NCBI GenBank assembly: GCA_900129675.1
Contig: FSRD01000001.1
Coordinates: 8,235,501-8,299,500 of the forward strand
Length of the DNA: 64,000 nt
Direction of reading: 5' to 3'
From: Bradyrhizobium erythrophlei
Lineage (GTDB): Bacteria > Pseudomonadota > Alphaproteobacteria > Rhizobiales > Xanthobacteraceae
Shown here: positions 1-8,001 of the stretch, piece by piece
How positions within the stretch are numbered: position 1 is the stretch's first letter
How the letters are laid out: the number at the start of each line of letters is the position of its first letter
Notes under the pieces: generated by a model
The model's input: the letters and a program-made list of their open reading frames with translations, nothing else
Told to the model about the DNA's origin: nothing
Databases searched by the model: none
Made by a program: the position numbers and the translations under genes

Positions 1-41
1 AGCCGGGCAACCACGCCTCTCTCCCGCTTGCTCCAACGCCT

Positions 42-563
42 TTACGTCTTCAGTCTCAACCGGCCCATGAAATCGCGTTTCCCGAGCGGCGCGCCCTTGT
101 GGCGGAGGATATCGTAGGCGGTGGTGGCATGGAAAAAGAAGTTCGGCAGCGAGAACGACATCAAAAAACCCTCCGCCGTGAACGGCAGCGTGCGTTCGCC
201 GAGCTTGAAGGTGACATCGCGGCCGACCAGCGCGTTGACCGCGTCGGGCGTCAAGCCCGAGAGTTCGTTGCGCGCCTCCGTCACCAGCGACTGCAGCGCT
301 GCAAAATCGAGATCCGGCCTGCCCGACGGCGGGACGAACACGCCGTTCTTCGCCGCCGCCATGGCACCGCGCGAATGATGCGCGACCGAGACGATCTGGA
401 AACGGAACGGCATCATATCGGGCGCAAGCCGCGTCTCGACGACGTCGGCCGGGTCGATGCCATGGTCGTGGAAATGCGTCAGGCTCTTCTCGAGCAGACC
501 GCCGACCGCGCCGAGGATCTGCAGATAGTTGGCGACGGTGGCGTCGTAGAGCGAAAAGGCCAT
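42..563 (-). CDS. DUF1993 family protein
   Basis: This 173-residue cytoplasmic protein resembles the DUF1993 family, helical-bundle proteins of unknown function related to the DinB-like fold. The start was set at the ATG at 563, which gives the family-like N-terminus MAFSLYDATVANYL and has a GGGAG motif 9 bases upstream. An in-frame GTG at 602 would add 13 residues unlike the family. Visible features are the central FQIVSVAHHSR segment and the C-terminal LPNFFFHATTAYDILRH segment, which are typical conserved stretches. No signal peptide or membrane segment is seen. It is a single gene, with a repeat-bearing intergenic region upstream. The family call is by recognition; the biochemical function is unknown. 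Confidence 0.8.
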   Translation of the reverse strand: MAFSLYDATVANYLQILGAVGGLLEKSLTHFHDHGIDPADVVETRLAPDMMPFRFQIVSVAHHSRGAMAAAKNGVFVPPSGRPDLDFAALQSLVTEARNELSGLTPDAVNALVGRDVTFKLGERTLPFTAEGFLMSFSLPNFFFHATTAYDILRHKGAPLGKRDFMGRLRLKT

Positions 564-721
564 GGCGTCAGTCTCCCAGCGTTTGCTTGTTGCCTCCGAC
601 ACAGCCCGGTTGGTGAATGTGCTTGCTTGCTACCTTAAGGAGGTCAAAGGTGCGGCATCCTAATAGCGGAGCCTGAGCCATGGAAGACCCCCGCCGCCGC
701 TGTCGAACATCGGCTTCGGCT

Positions 722-794
722 TGTCATGGCCGGGCATAGGCGAGCGGAAACGGCGCCGACCTTCTGACGGCCAAGCCCGGCGATGACGGCAGAT
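722..794. repeat. Imperfect inverted repeat (REP-like)
   Basis: The stretch begins with GTCATGGCCGGGC and ends with the near-complement GCCCGGCGATGAC, separated by about 45 bases. It sits between two genes on the minus strand. It resembles the abundant palindromic 'GTCATGGCCGGGC' intergenic repeats of Bradyrhizobium chromosomes; that link is from memory. Confidence 0.6.
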
Positions 795-811
795 AAATCT
801 ATCTCAGGCTA

Positions 812-1006
812 TCAGCGGAGGCTCTGCCCCAACAGCGATCGGGCCGGCAACAACTGATCGAACTCCGGAGGCGCATAGGATTTGCCGTCCGCGTCGGTGA
901 TGACGACCTGCCAGCCTTCGCTGGCGAAAATCCGCGCCTTGGCAACGATGATCAGGGAGCTCTGTCTTTCGATATTGAGCGATTCGTTCTCGCGTTCTGC
1001 GATCAT
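812..1006 (-). CDS. small conserved hypothetical protein
   Basis: This 64-residue protein begins MIAERENESLNIERQSS and contains a well-formed core (SLIIVAKARIFASEGWQVVI) followed by DADGKSYAPPEFDQLL. The pattern is typical of a small rhizobial protein family that I recognise only as hypothetical. The reading frame is open further upstream, but the upstream part is arginine-rich and looks like non-coding translation, so the ATG at 1006 was preferred. A TTG at 1018 is an alternative start. No signal peptide is present. Function unknown. Confidence 0.6.
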   Translation of the reverse strand: MIAERENESLNIERQSSLIIVAKARIFASEGWQVVITDADGKSYAPPEFDQLLPARSLLGQSLR

Positions 1007-1334
1007 CTTGTAGGCCAACGCTATTCCCCCGTTCGTCCCTTGCACCTGTCGCGTGTTGCCAGCGCGCTTTGGCCGCAATTCGCCTAGAGCGTGACAATTT
1101 GGTGCCGAAGCAGTGCAGCGCCGTCGTCGCGCGCGCTGGGCGGCGGGGGATGGGTGCTGCCACCTGCCGCCGGTTCCGGTTCCCTTGCTATGGATGGCCG
1201 CAACCTCTCCATCCCTTCGCCTTGCTTTGGTCAAACCCGGCTGGAGTTGTGGGGCAGGTCAGAGGTTCGTCGACGTAACAGTTAGTCCGCGGTCCGGTTG
1301 ATGCGGACGATTTTGGACCGAGTACGGAGCGCCT
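1007..1334. other. intergenic region, no gene seen
   Basis: Several short overlapping frames are open on both strands, but all are arginine- and proline-rich in the way of GC-rich non-coding DNA. I see no repeat or clear promoter element here. The region separates divergently oriented genes, so it should hold the promoter of the gene at 1335. Confidence 0.4.
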
Positions 1335-2279
1335 ATGCATCCCTTGCTGAAGGAACTCGAACGAGTCAACGATCCGCACGACGTGCTCGAGATCGCACCC
1401 GGCGTCGTTCTGGCCGCGCGAGCGGAGCCGGATTTTTCGACGCTCGCGCCGGGCGCAATGAGCCGTGCCGCGGAGCCGCAGATTCACCCAGGGCCGAGCG
1501 CCGCCGCGCCGTCGCTCGACGCGACGTTTCGCGCGGATGACCATATCCGCGCCCCGGGCGGCCAGTCGTCGAAGGGCAAAAAGCTGTCGCGCGTATTGTT
1601 CGTGTTCCTGTTCGCGGTTGGCAGCGCCGCCGCCGCGGAAGCGTGGCGGCACTACGGCGATACGGCCAAGGCGATGATCGCAAACTGGACGCCAGGTTTC
1701 GTCGCGACAAGTTTGGTTGCGACGTCGCCGTCGCCGCCGCCGGCCAGCGCAGCACCTGCTGAGCAAACGGATGCGACCGACGTTCAGGCGGTTCAGGCCA
1801 CCGCGCCGGCAGCGACGCCCGCGCCAGCGGCAGCGGCTCCCGCGCCACCAGCCGCTCCGGCCCAGTCCGCGGAAGCCGTCGTGCCGAACGCCCCCGCGCC
1901 CGATCAAGCGCAGTCGCTGGCGTTAATGGCGCAACAGATCGAGCAGCTCAAGGCCAGCGTCGAGCAACTCAGGGCCGGCCAGGAGCAGATGTCGCGCGAC
2001 ATCGCCAAGGCATCCGAAATGAAAGCGTCGGAGGTCAGGGCTCCCGAGCCGAGCGTGCGCCCCCGCATAGCCGCGCCCAAGATGGCAGCGCCGCTGCGGC
2101 CGGCCATCGGGTTACCCCGCAAGCCGAGGCCCACAGCTTCAGCCGCGCCCTATCTGCCTCCTCCGCCATTGCCGCCAGCCGCCGCGCCGCCGATCATGCC
2201 GCAGCCGGCGCCGGAAGCGCAGGCAACGGTTGAAACCGATGGCAACCCGGTGGTGCGGCCGCCGCTACCGGTGCGGTAG
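1335..2279 (+). CDS. single-pass membrane protein with Ala/Pro-rich linker and coiled coil
   Basis: This 314-residue protein has no recognisable enzymatic domain. Residues 1-75 are a soluble N-terminal part, followed by a basic patch (KGKKLSR) and one hydrophobic segment at about residues 80-96 (VLFVFLFAVGSAAAAEA). Next comes a long Ala/Pro-rich low-complexity stretch (about 130-190) and a short predicted coiled coil (about 195-230, rich in QQIEQLKASVEQL-type heptads). The tail is Pro-rich with many PPP and PAP repeats. The layout suggests an envelope-anchored protein whose C-terminal part projects across the periplasm. That topology is inference. Similar proteins are widespread hypotheticals in Bradyrhizobium. 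Confidence 0.75.
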   Translation: MHPLLKELERVNDPHDVLEIAPGVVLAARAEPDFSTLAPGAMSRAAEPQIHPGPSAAAPSLDATFRADDHIRAPGGQSSKGKKLSRVLFVFLFAVGSAAAAEAWRHYGDTAKAMIANWTPGFVATSLVATSPSPPPASAAPAEQTDATDVQAVQATAPAATPAPAAAAPAPPAAPAQSAEAVVPNAPAPDQAQSLALMAQQIEQLKASVEQLRAGQEQMSRDIAKASEMKASEVRAPEPSVRPRIAAPKMAAPLRPAIGLPRKPRPTASAAPYLPPPPLPPAAAPPIMPQPAPEAQATVETDGNPVVRPPLPVR

Positions 2280-2395
2280 AACCTGATTGGTTGAAGCAAC
2301 CTGTTTGGATCCCGTTGTGCAGGGGATCACCGGACGGCGCCAGCGCTCCGCCCCCGATCCGATCTCATTGCACCCGGCGGGCCGTCGCAACTCGC

Positions 2396-2641
2396 TTATT
2401 GTCGCCGTGCGCTGACGTCATGCCTCGATGCGTGCGCGTGGTGCCTCGCCGGCGCGACGGATAGTTTGACGCTGCCGACAGATGCCATGGCGTTCGCGCT
2501 CCCGCTGTTTCTCGAGCCAACACCCAGGCTCTGGTAAAATGCCTGTTCGCCGGGCTCCTGAACCGCCTGTTGCGCCATCACCGGCGCCGCCATCGCGAGC
2601 GAAAGAACGGCAGCTACGCCGAAAAGCTTGAACCTGGTCAT
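2396..2641 (-). CDS. small secreted protein
   Basis: This 81-residue protein has a clear N-terminal signal peptide: basic MTRFK, hydrophobic LFGVAAVLSLAMAAPV and an AQQ cleavage region around residue 24. The mature part of about 57 residues is Ser/Ala/Gly-rich and ends in a His/Arg-rich tail. The purine-rich stretch AGAAGGGGAA lies just before the ATG and could serve as a ribosome binding site. No family was recognised. It is probably a periplasmic small protein. Confidence 0.65.
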   Translation of the reverse strand: MTRFKLFGVAAVLSLAMAAPVMAQQAVQEPGEQAFYQSLGVGSRNSGSANAMASVGSVKLSVAPARHHAHASRHDVSARRQ

Positions 2642-2894
2642 CGTCGATTCCCCTTCTGAGTGATCAATTCGTGAGCGTTGCGAACCGCACCAACCCGCTT
2701 GCGCAGATTGTCGTGTGCGTTCGTTCCAACAGATAGAATTGACCCGCCGACAGTCAATGGAATGACATTTATCATATAAACGTGACCTCGACCGGCGTCA
2801 CGCCGCGCGCATGGAAGAATTTACCGGGATCGCGAACCACCACAGTGCAATTCGCCTTGCGATCGATCGGCAAAGAGAGGCCGCGATTTTCCCT

Positions 2895-3022
2895 CGATGG
2901 GAAAATCACCAAAATCCAGTCCAGCCCTTTTGCGGAAAATATTTCACTATGCCCGTCGGAGTCTTCCCCTTCGCCCCGCTCTTCGCGGAGAGAGGCAATA
3001 TCTGTCCGACGGGTTAATCAAA
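2895..3022. repeat. dispersed intergenic repeat, copy 1
   Basis: This gene-free stretch (2642-3064) contains a block with AAATCACCAAAATCCAGTCC, then CAGCCCTTTTGCGGAAAATA, then ATTTC. It ends with CCCGTCGG...CCGACGGG half-sites flanking an inner inverted segment (CCGCTCTTCGCGGAGAG). The same core recurs at 4370-4435 and, inverted, at 57840-57955. Short frames open here are repeat translations and are not called as genes. Confidence 0.75.
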
Positions 3023-3064
3023 TTTCGTAAGGCGCACGAGCGAAGCGTAATCCGCCACCGCGGC

Positions 3065-3232
3065 CTATAGTCCACCGCTTAGTTTGGTTGGCACCGGTTT
3101 GAACACGGGTAGCGCGGCGTTTGGCTGCACCGGTGCGATTTTTGCAACGACAACCGTCGGGTTAGTTGAAAACCAGAGCGCGCCGGCCATGGCAATGAGT
3201 CCGGCAACGCCGATTGCAGCAAGTCCCTTCAT
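3065..3232 (-). CDS. 55-residue exported or membrane-anchored peptide
   Basis: This frame was found by hand translation. It starts at the ATG at 3232, with a GGAG ribosome binding site 6 bases upstream, and ends at a TAG at 3065. The protein begins MKGLAAIGVAGLIAMAGALW, a typical signal peptide or single transmembrane anchor. About 35 residues rich in Val, Pro and Ala follow, ending in KPVPTKLSGGL. It lies 31 bases downstream of the membrane protein at 3264-4247 on the same strand, so the two may be cotranscribed. No family recognised. Confidence 0.6.
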   Translation of the reverse strand: MKGLAAIGVAGLIAMAGALWFSTNPTVVVAKIAPVQPNAALPVFKPVPTKLSGGL

Positions 3233-3263
3233 GATGATCTCCGCGAAATGTGAATCGGTCGCA

Positions 3264-4247
3264 TTAATTTGTCAGTATCACGCTGTGCTGCCGTCGTGAC
3301 GGATGATCGGCACCGACCAATGCATGCTCGTCGGATGCGATCACGGCCTCAGGCAGGGGTACCGGCTCCAGACCGGCGAACCGGCGGTAGAGAGCCCCCA
3401 TGATGGCGCCGTACACCACAGCGTAGGCCAGCAGCAGAAAGATCGAAGCGATCGGCAGCAATGGTGCGATCAAGCCGACGCATAACCCGGCGGTCAGGCT
3501 TCCGATTGCCGCGTATTCGAATCCGCGGCCACGGCGGAGCGCCCGCGCGATGTGATGCGTGGCGAGGACGAAAATAGCGGATGGCACAACCGTCGCGACC
3601 AGGATCATCAGAAACATTTGTGCCGGAATCGCCGCAACGAAGACCGGACCAACACCTCCGGACAGGGTGCCCGGCAGAAATAGCGATACAAGTGTAAAGG
3701 ACAGGGTTGCCGTCAACCCAGCCGGGACCGTCGCGGCAATCGCGACCGCAGCCACCGAGGTGCGGACGCGAACCGGGCCGTCGAATGTTCGTGGCGTGGT
3801 CGGGCTGTCGGATGAGGGCTGTGGACCCTTGGCTACCGGTACAAGGCCGGCGAACTGGCCGTAGAGGAAGGCGGCGATCATTCCAGCAACTGTCGGCAGC
3901 AGACCCAAGGTGATTTCGCTGCCGGCGGATGGCGGGATCAGCAGCAGACCGTTGCGCATTGCGAGCAAATAGCTCGTTGCGGCCATGCCGCCGCCCATCA
4001 GTGCATAGGCAAGCCGGCTGCAGATCGTGCCCTGCCGCAGCGCCAGATGGCCGGCAAACAGCAAAGCGCCGTCCAGCGCCAGCCGCCCGATATAGAGAGT
4101 GAGGATCTTGTCCGGCGCCGGCAAATTCACCTGCGCCGGCGTGGTCTGCGTCGCAAGCAATGCCATTGCCAGCAGGACCGCATGCACCGCCGCAAGCGGG
4201 ACCAGCGCCACGAGCAGCGCCCGCGAGGAATTCTTTACTGCATACAT
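3264..4247 (-). CDS. polytopic membrane protein of unknown function
   Basis: This 327-residue protein has about seven to nine hydrophobic segments, for example LLVALVPLAAVHAVLLAMAL near residue 10, ALMGGGMAATSYLLAM, LLPTVAGMIAAFLYGQFAGL, MFLMILVATVVPSAIFVLA and a long one near residue 280. Short loops separate them and a charged C-terminal tail follows. The frame is open far upstream, but that part is arginine-rich. The start was placed at the ATG at 4247 (MYAVKNSSRALLV), where the hydrophobic pattern begins. No transporter signature was recognised. The 55-residue peptide gene follows 31 bases downstream. Confidence 0.65.
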   Translation of the reverse strand: MYAVKNSSRALLVALVPLAAVHAVLLAMALLATQTTPAQVNLPAPDKILTLYIGRLALDGALLFAGHLALRQGTICSRLAYALMGGGMAATSYLLAMRNGLLLIPPSAGSEITLGLLPTVAGMIAAFLYGQFAGLVPVAKGPQPSSDSPTTPRTFDGPVRVRTSVAAVAIAATVPAGLTATLSFTLVSLFLPGTLSGGVGPVFVAAIPAQMFLMILVATVVPSAIFVLATHHIARALRRGRGFEYAAIGSLTAGLCVGLIAPLLPIASIFLLLAYAVVYGAIMGALYRRFAGLEPVPLPEAVIASDEHALVGADHPSRRQHSVILTN

Positions 4248-4369
4248 GCGTGAGACCCCTGAACGCTTGCACGCTAAAGTAGAGGAATTACCGACGGCTC
4301 CTGCGAACGAATAAAATTGTAAGGACCGGGATTGCCGGCATCCGCCGCTTACGTGCGCCGATCGGCACC

Positions 4370-4435
4370 TGAGGGGCAAATCACCAAATTCCTGTTTCCA
4401 GCCCTCATGCGAAAAATATTTCGCCAGCAACCGGC
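4370..4435. repeat. dispersed intergenic repeat, copy 2
   Basis: The block CAAATCACCAAATTCCTG...CCAGCCCTCATGCGAAAAATATTTC matches the core of the copy at 2895-3022, with a few changes and no spacer gain. It lies in the 473-base gap between the divergent genes ending at 4247 and starting at 4721. The rest of that gap shows no gene or other structure I can support. Confidence 0.7.
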
Positions 4436-4720
4436 GCGCAGACGTGGCGCAAGGGCGCGCACCTCCCGAGTGTGCGTAAGTGCGCTGATCCAGGGATGAC
4501 CGCGAGTGAGTCGAACGCGCCCAGGCTCTTTGAAATTCGTATCTGAAACCGGCGCGTGCGTCAGCCAGACGTGTCGCGCGCAAGATGAAAGTTCCCAGCT
4601 CCCCCGAACGTCCTGATCGTCGCCACCGGAACACTACGGAGAGCCTGACGGGCCCGAATCGTGGCACGAAGTCTGCATGGATTTAACCGACCGGGGAATT
4701 CCTTATCAGCGAAGGACACC

Positions 4721-4936
4721 ATGCTCGTTACACTTGTCGCCGTTCTCTGCAACGGCCAGCTCTGCCTCGAGAAAGTCGTCACCAACAGCGATCAGTCGGG
4801 AATCACCATGGCGGCCTGTGCGGTCAACGCGCAGATCGGCATCGCCGATTGGCTCGCCAAGGGCCCGTACCGTGAGTGGACGCTGCAACGGTATAAGTGC
4901 GTGGTGGGCCAGTACACGCCCAAAAAGCAAGCTTGA
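4721..4936 (+). CDS. small conserved hypothetical protein
   Basis: This 71-residue protein begins MLVTLVAVLCNGQLCLEKVV and contains four cysteines, two near the N-terminus, one in the middle (AACAVNAQIGIADWL) and one near the end (YKCVVGQ). It ends in a Lys-rich tail. The ATG at 4721 is preferred over a GTG-type start at 4661 because only the part after 4721 has a protein-like composition. The pattern is familiar from rhizobial hypothetical proteins that may be exported without a classical signal. Function unknown. A GC-rich hairpin and a long palindrome follow directly. Confidence 0.7.
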   Translation: MLVTLVAVLCNGQLCLEKVVTNSDQSGITMAACAVNAQIGIADWLAKGPYREWTLQRYKCVVGQYTPKKQA

Positions 4937-4944
4937 TCGGCGCG

Positions 4945-4965
4945 CCATCCCCACGCGGGGGATGG
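4945..4965. terminator. GC-rich hairpin after the gene at 4721
   Basis: CCATCCCC and GGGGATGG form a perfect 8-bp stem around a short ACGC(G) loop, 9 bases after the stop codon. There is no T-run, so it would be a weak intrinsic terminator or an mRNA-stabilising hairpin. Confidence 0.45.
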
Positions 4966-4972
4966 TCGCCAT

Positions 4973-5005
4973 AGCTTCGGTTCTGATTCAATCAGAACCG
5001 AAGCT
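4973..5005. repeat. perfect 33-base palindrome (A-type repeat)
   Basis: Two 16-base arms, AGCTTCGGTTCTGATT and its exact complement, surround a single central base. It lies between convergent genes and directly beside the B-type repeat at 5022. A second A-type palindrome with the same TCTGATT...AATCAGA centre is at 36081-36111. It could act as a bidirectional terminator. Confidence 0.8.
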
Positions 5006-5021
5006 AAGCTACAGATTTTTG

Positions 5022-5073
5022 CTTGGACGCGTTTTCTTCACGCGAACCGGTATCCACTTCGCTCGAAAACGCT
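5022..5073 (+). repeat. B-type dispersed repeat, short form
   Basis: The block runs from GACGCGTTTTCTTC through ACGCGAACCGGTATCCAC to TTCGCTCGAAAACGCTC. It is homologous to 48664-48736 and, inverted, 35995-36052. Those copies carry an extra CCCCGGATC...GTCCGGGG palindrome in the middle that this copy lacks. It abuts the end of the RlpA gene. Confidence 0.75.
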
Positions 5074-5622
5074 CTATTGCACGACGTCGAGTTTGACGTT
5101 GGCAACGCCCTTTCCAACCATTCCGAGCGACTCCGCCGCGGAATAGGAGACGTCGACAATCCGTCCGTGAACATACGGGCCGCGGTCGTTGACCCGCACC
5201 GTCACCGAGCGGCCGGTGGAGACGTTGGTCACGCGCAATTTCGTGCCGAACGGCAACGTCGGATGCGCCGCGGTCAAATCATGCGTATCGAATTTTTCGC
5301 CGCTCGCGGTCTGCGTCCCCTCGGTGTAGAAGCTGGCAACGCCGTGCGAGGCCACCTTGGTGTCGCCGGCATTCCGGTGCGATGCGAACGGGGTATGCTT
5401 TCTCACCGATGCCACACGCCGGTGCGTTACGGACGACGCCGTTCGAACGCGTTGCAGCGACGCCTGCCTGGCCGGGTGAAGTTCGGACCTTTGGCTCACC
5501 ACAGAGGACTGCGCGCACGCCGCCAGTGAAGCCGCTGCCAGCGCGAGCGCAAGCAGCCGAATGATTTTACGGCCTGTCGTGATGTCGACGGACGCAGTAC
5601 CGGAACAGCCGATGGACCACAT
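5074..5622 (-). CDS. rlpA: RlpA-like septal ring lipoprotein
   Basis: The C-terminal half is a double-psi beta-barrel of the RlpA type, with the conserved stretches GVASFYTEGTQTASGEKFD, LTAAHPTLPFGTKLRVTN and VRVNDRGPYVHGRIVDVS. In this family the domain acts on peptidoglycan, as a lytic transglycosylase in some species. A hydrophobic segment LLALALAAASLAAC gives a lipobox, so it is probably an outer-membrane lipoprotein. The ATG at 5622 was chosen because GGGGA lies just upstream; ATGs at 5667 and 5700 are alternatives. A basic linker of about 50 residues joins lipobox and domain. The C-terminal SPOR domain of some RlpA proteins is absent. It is convergent with the gene at 4721. Confidence 0.88.
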   Translation of the reverse strand: MWSIGCSGTASVDITTGRKIIRLLALALAAASLAACAQSSVVSQRSELHPARQASLQRVRTASSVTHRRVASVRKHTPFASHRNAGDTKVASHGVASFYTEGTQTASGEKFDTHDLTAAHPTLPFGTKLRVTNVSTGRSVTVRVNDRGPYVHGRIVDVSYSAAESLGMVGKGVANVKLDVVQ

Positions 5623-5763
5623 GTTGTATCCCCAACTCGCGCCCCAGCCCAAGCCGAAAACCAACATGCCGTCATGGTCCGAATCCAATCGGGGCGGCAA
5701 CGTGGCCGGATCCCGGCGGCCACAATTTCGCCAACGCTATTCCTTTCAGGTGTGGTGATCGGG

Positions 5764-6536
5764 TCACAGTTCATCGAGCGTTGGCGGATCAAACCAGTTG
5801 GTCAGCGACAGGCCGCCATCGACGACGATCGCAGCTCCCGTGAGTTCGATAACACCGCCAGCGCCATCGGCGCGAGATCCGTGGCTTGGCCGAGTCGGCC
5901 GAGCGGGATGTGTTTTGCCAGCGACGGATCGGCGACGAAGCCGCCGGCCGCGATCGCGCCGGGCACCAGCGCGTTGACGCGGATGCCATAGCGGCCAAAC
6001 GTCTTGGCGAGTTCCTTCACCAGGGCAGCCATTGCCGCTTTCGCCGTCGAGTAATGCGGCAGGTTGCGCGGCGTGCCGGCGTGCAGCGAGGTCAGCAGCA
6101 GGAACGAGCCGGGCGCTTTGGCCGCGATGAGTGTTCGCGCCAGTTCGCGCGCGAGGTGAAAGCCGGCGTCGAGGTTGACCGCGTGCATCTGTTGCCATGT
6201 CTCGCGGTTCACCGCCATGGCGTGATCAGCCTCGCGCCGCGGCGGCGAGGCGCTGTGAACGAAGTGCGTTACCTGCCCGACCGCGGACTGTGCGTGCTCA
6301 AGCAGCGCATCGCAGGTAGCACGGCTGGCGAGATCGCCGACAAAGGGAAACGCCAGTTCCGGCTGAGCTGAGGTTTTGATCGCAGCCATGACCGTGTCTT
6401 CGCGGATGTCGGTGAACACGGTCCGCACACCCTCGCCGACCAGCGCTTGCGCAATCGCGCGGCCGATGCCGTTGCCGGCCCCGGTCACCAGCGCCGCCTC
6501 GCGCGCGGGATCGAAGGGCGTGCTGAAGAGGCTCAT
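5764..6536 (-). pseudogene. SDR family oxidoreductase with C-terminal frameshift
   Basis: This encodes a short-chain dehydrogenase/reductase with a Rossmann fold: glycine motif TGAGNGIGRAIA near residue 19, active-site region SFLLLTSLHAGTP, and YSTAK (Tyr and Lys of the catalytic motif). The main frame runs to MALAVLSNS near 5850, then goes out of frame and stops at 5802. The expected family ending, LTGAAIVVDGGLSLTNWFDP, is intact in another frame down to 5764. The gap suggests loss of a few codons plus one frame change. It is either a real decayed gene or a sequence error. The catalytic core is complete, so a shortened protein might still fold. Substrate unknown. Confidence 0.8.
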
Positions 6537-6610
6537 GTCGGACGGTCTCCGGGATCAAAACGACGCGCATGCTAGCACGCGTTGTCGATCCGGACACAAG
6601 CCGCCCGCGG

Positions 6611-6793
6611 TCAGCTCTGGTGCGGTCCCCGCATCATCTTCATGGCGTCTTCGATGTGACGCCACTCTCGCGCGTCCTCGGCGTCGCCCTTGCGCTCGCA
6701 ATCCTGCGCCATCTGGGCTGCCTGGGCGATCGCCTCGAAACCGTGCCGCTCGACCATCTGCCGCGCGATCACGTGAATTTGCGTCTCGGACAT
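6611..6793 (-). CDS. small conserved hypothetical protein
   Basis: This 60-residue protein starts MSETQIHVIARQMVERHG and continues FEAIAQAAQMAQDCERKGD, then a WRHIEDAMKMM segment. It is a mostly helical, charged protein, typical of small rhizobial soluble proteins. Two adjacent ATGs (6796 and 6793) are possible starts. The long upstream extension of the frame has a non-coding look. It may be a relative of small uncharacterised proteins found beside many alphaproteobacterial genes. Function unknown. Confidence 0.65.
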   Translation of the reverse strand: MSETQIHVIARQMVERHGFEAIAQAAQMAQDCERKGDAEDAREWRHIEDAMKMMRGPHQS

Positions 6794-7052
6794 CATGTCG
6801 CTGTCCCGATGTCGACTCGCCCCCCGCAAGCCGCAGGGACCTGCACTAGCCGGTTCCGCTGCAGCCTGTTCCAAACCCTCCAGCCGGAGGCTCGTTCCCC
6901 TGTGTCCGCATTTAATCTCGCGCGCTGCGGACCAGATGATCCAAAGACCGTCGCTGCCGGACCGCATGCCACCAATTCCACCTCTTCCCGCCGCATTTTT
7001 TCGCTTTGCTGCGGCTCTGGATGGAGTGAACTCGAATGAAAAGGACAATCGC

Positions 7053-7418
7053 GTGAAAAGGACAGTCGCGATTGCGGCGTTGGCGCTGTTGCTGGTTCCA
7101 TCGGCAACGATGGCGCAGGAACGCGGCGGGGACGCCGCGCTCGGAGCATTGTCCGGCGCCGTGGTACTCGGGCCGGTCGGCGCGCTCGCTGGTGCGATCG
7201 TCGGTTACACGGCCGGACCGTCGATTGCGCGCTCATGGGGCTTCAGACGATCCGGCACCCGCCAGGCGCGGAAGCCCGCAGCGCAGGAGACGCGGGTGTC
7301 GCGTGCCGACACTCAGTCTGCGCCGCGAAGTCAGGCCAGCGCGCCAACCGCGGCGCAAGTGCCACCGCCTTCGAAAACGGCTTCCACCACCGCGCCGCCG
7401 GTCCAGGGCCTGGAGTAA
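7053..7418 (+). CDS. exported glycine-zipper protein
   Basis: This 121-residue protein begins with a signal peptide (KRTVAIAALALLLVPSATMAQ) and has a glycine-rich hydrophobic hairpin, ALGALSGAVVLGPVGALAGA, of the glycine-zipper type found in envelope proteins. An unstructured Ala/Ser/Pro-rich tail follows. The start is a GTG at 7053. A nearby ATG at 7036 opens only a six-codon frame (MKRTIA, stop) that overlaps the GTG as GTGA. The two start regions are a 17-base tandem duplication, so the original start was probably split by it. Translation may depend on coupling from the short frame. Function unknown. Confidence 0.7.
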   Translation: MKRTVAIAALALLLVPSATMAQERGGDAALGALSGAVVLGPVGALAGAIVGYTAGPSIARSWGFRRSGTRQARKPAAQETRVSRADTQSAPRSQASAPTAAQVPPPSKTASTTAPPVQGLE

Positions 7419-7554
7419 GGCGCAGCGGTCGGTCGCGGCGCGGTCGGCGACCGCATTCTCCGTAAAACCCCGTACGCAATCCATCGGAATTTCCCGCAGA
7501 CGTTGCCGCTGCTATTTTTCGAGCCTGCTCCTCGCTTTGATTCGGAGGCGGAAC

Positions 7555-7788
7555 ATGGCTCAGGTCTATTTCCATTGCTCCAACACTGAACGGGTAATGA
7601 TCGATCAACACGGCGCTGCCATTGGCGATCTGGCCGAGGCGCGTGACCACGCCGCCCTGGTGGTGCGGTCGCTAATCATGACGCCCAGCACGGAAGACTG
7701 GCGCAGCTGGGTCCTGCACGTCAGCGATGCTTCCGGCGACGAGATCTTCGCCATGCCCTTCGTTTCCATGCTCGGCAAGCCGCATTGA
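7555..7788 (+). CDS. DUF6894-like small protein
   Basis: This 77-residue protein begins MAQVYFHCSNTERVMIDQHG and continues with DLAEARDHAALVVRSLIM and WVLHVSDASGDEIFAMPF. The pattern (aromatic YFH start, an Asp-Leu-x-x-Ala helix, then WxxxV.D..G.E...PF) matches the abundant rhizobial family now called DUF6894. A GGAGG ribosome binding site lies just upstream of the ATG. It is probably a soluble cytoplasmic protein of unknown role. Confidence 0.85.
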   Translation: MAQVYFHCSNTERVMIDQHGAAIGDLAEARDHAALVVRSLIMTPSTEDWRSWVLHVSDASGDEIFAMPFVSMLGKPH

Positions 7789-8001
7789 AAGCACGCCATG
7801 ACAATCGCGCAATCATCGACACGGCTCCGCTTGCGCTTGAACGGCTTCGTGACGAGGTGGCACAGACTGATCAGGAATGCTTGCAATCCCTATCGGCCTG
7901 AACTTCACTACATGCGAGGGCCCGGCCCGAAATGGCACGCGAAACACCTCGGCCGCGCCGAAAGCGGGGCGTTCTAAGGCATGGCACCTGAGGGCACGCC
8001 G

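Noticed and set aside
2782..3030. Open frames in the gap before 3065
   Set aside because: They are translations of the dispersed repeat and its flanks, with no conserved look.
4456..4475. Shared CACCTCCCGAGT at about 4457 and about 16928
   Set aside because: A 12-base match between two places in 64 kb is expected by chance many times over.
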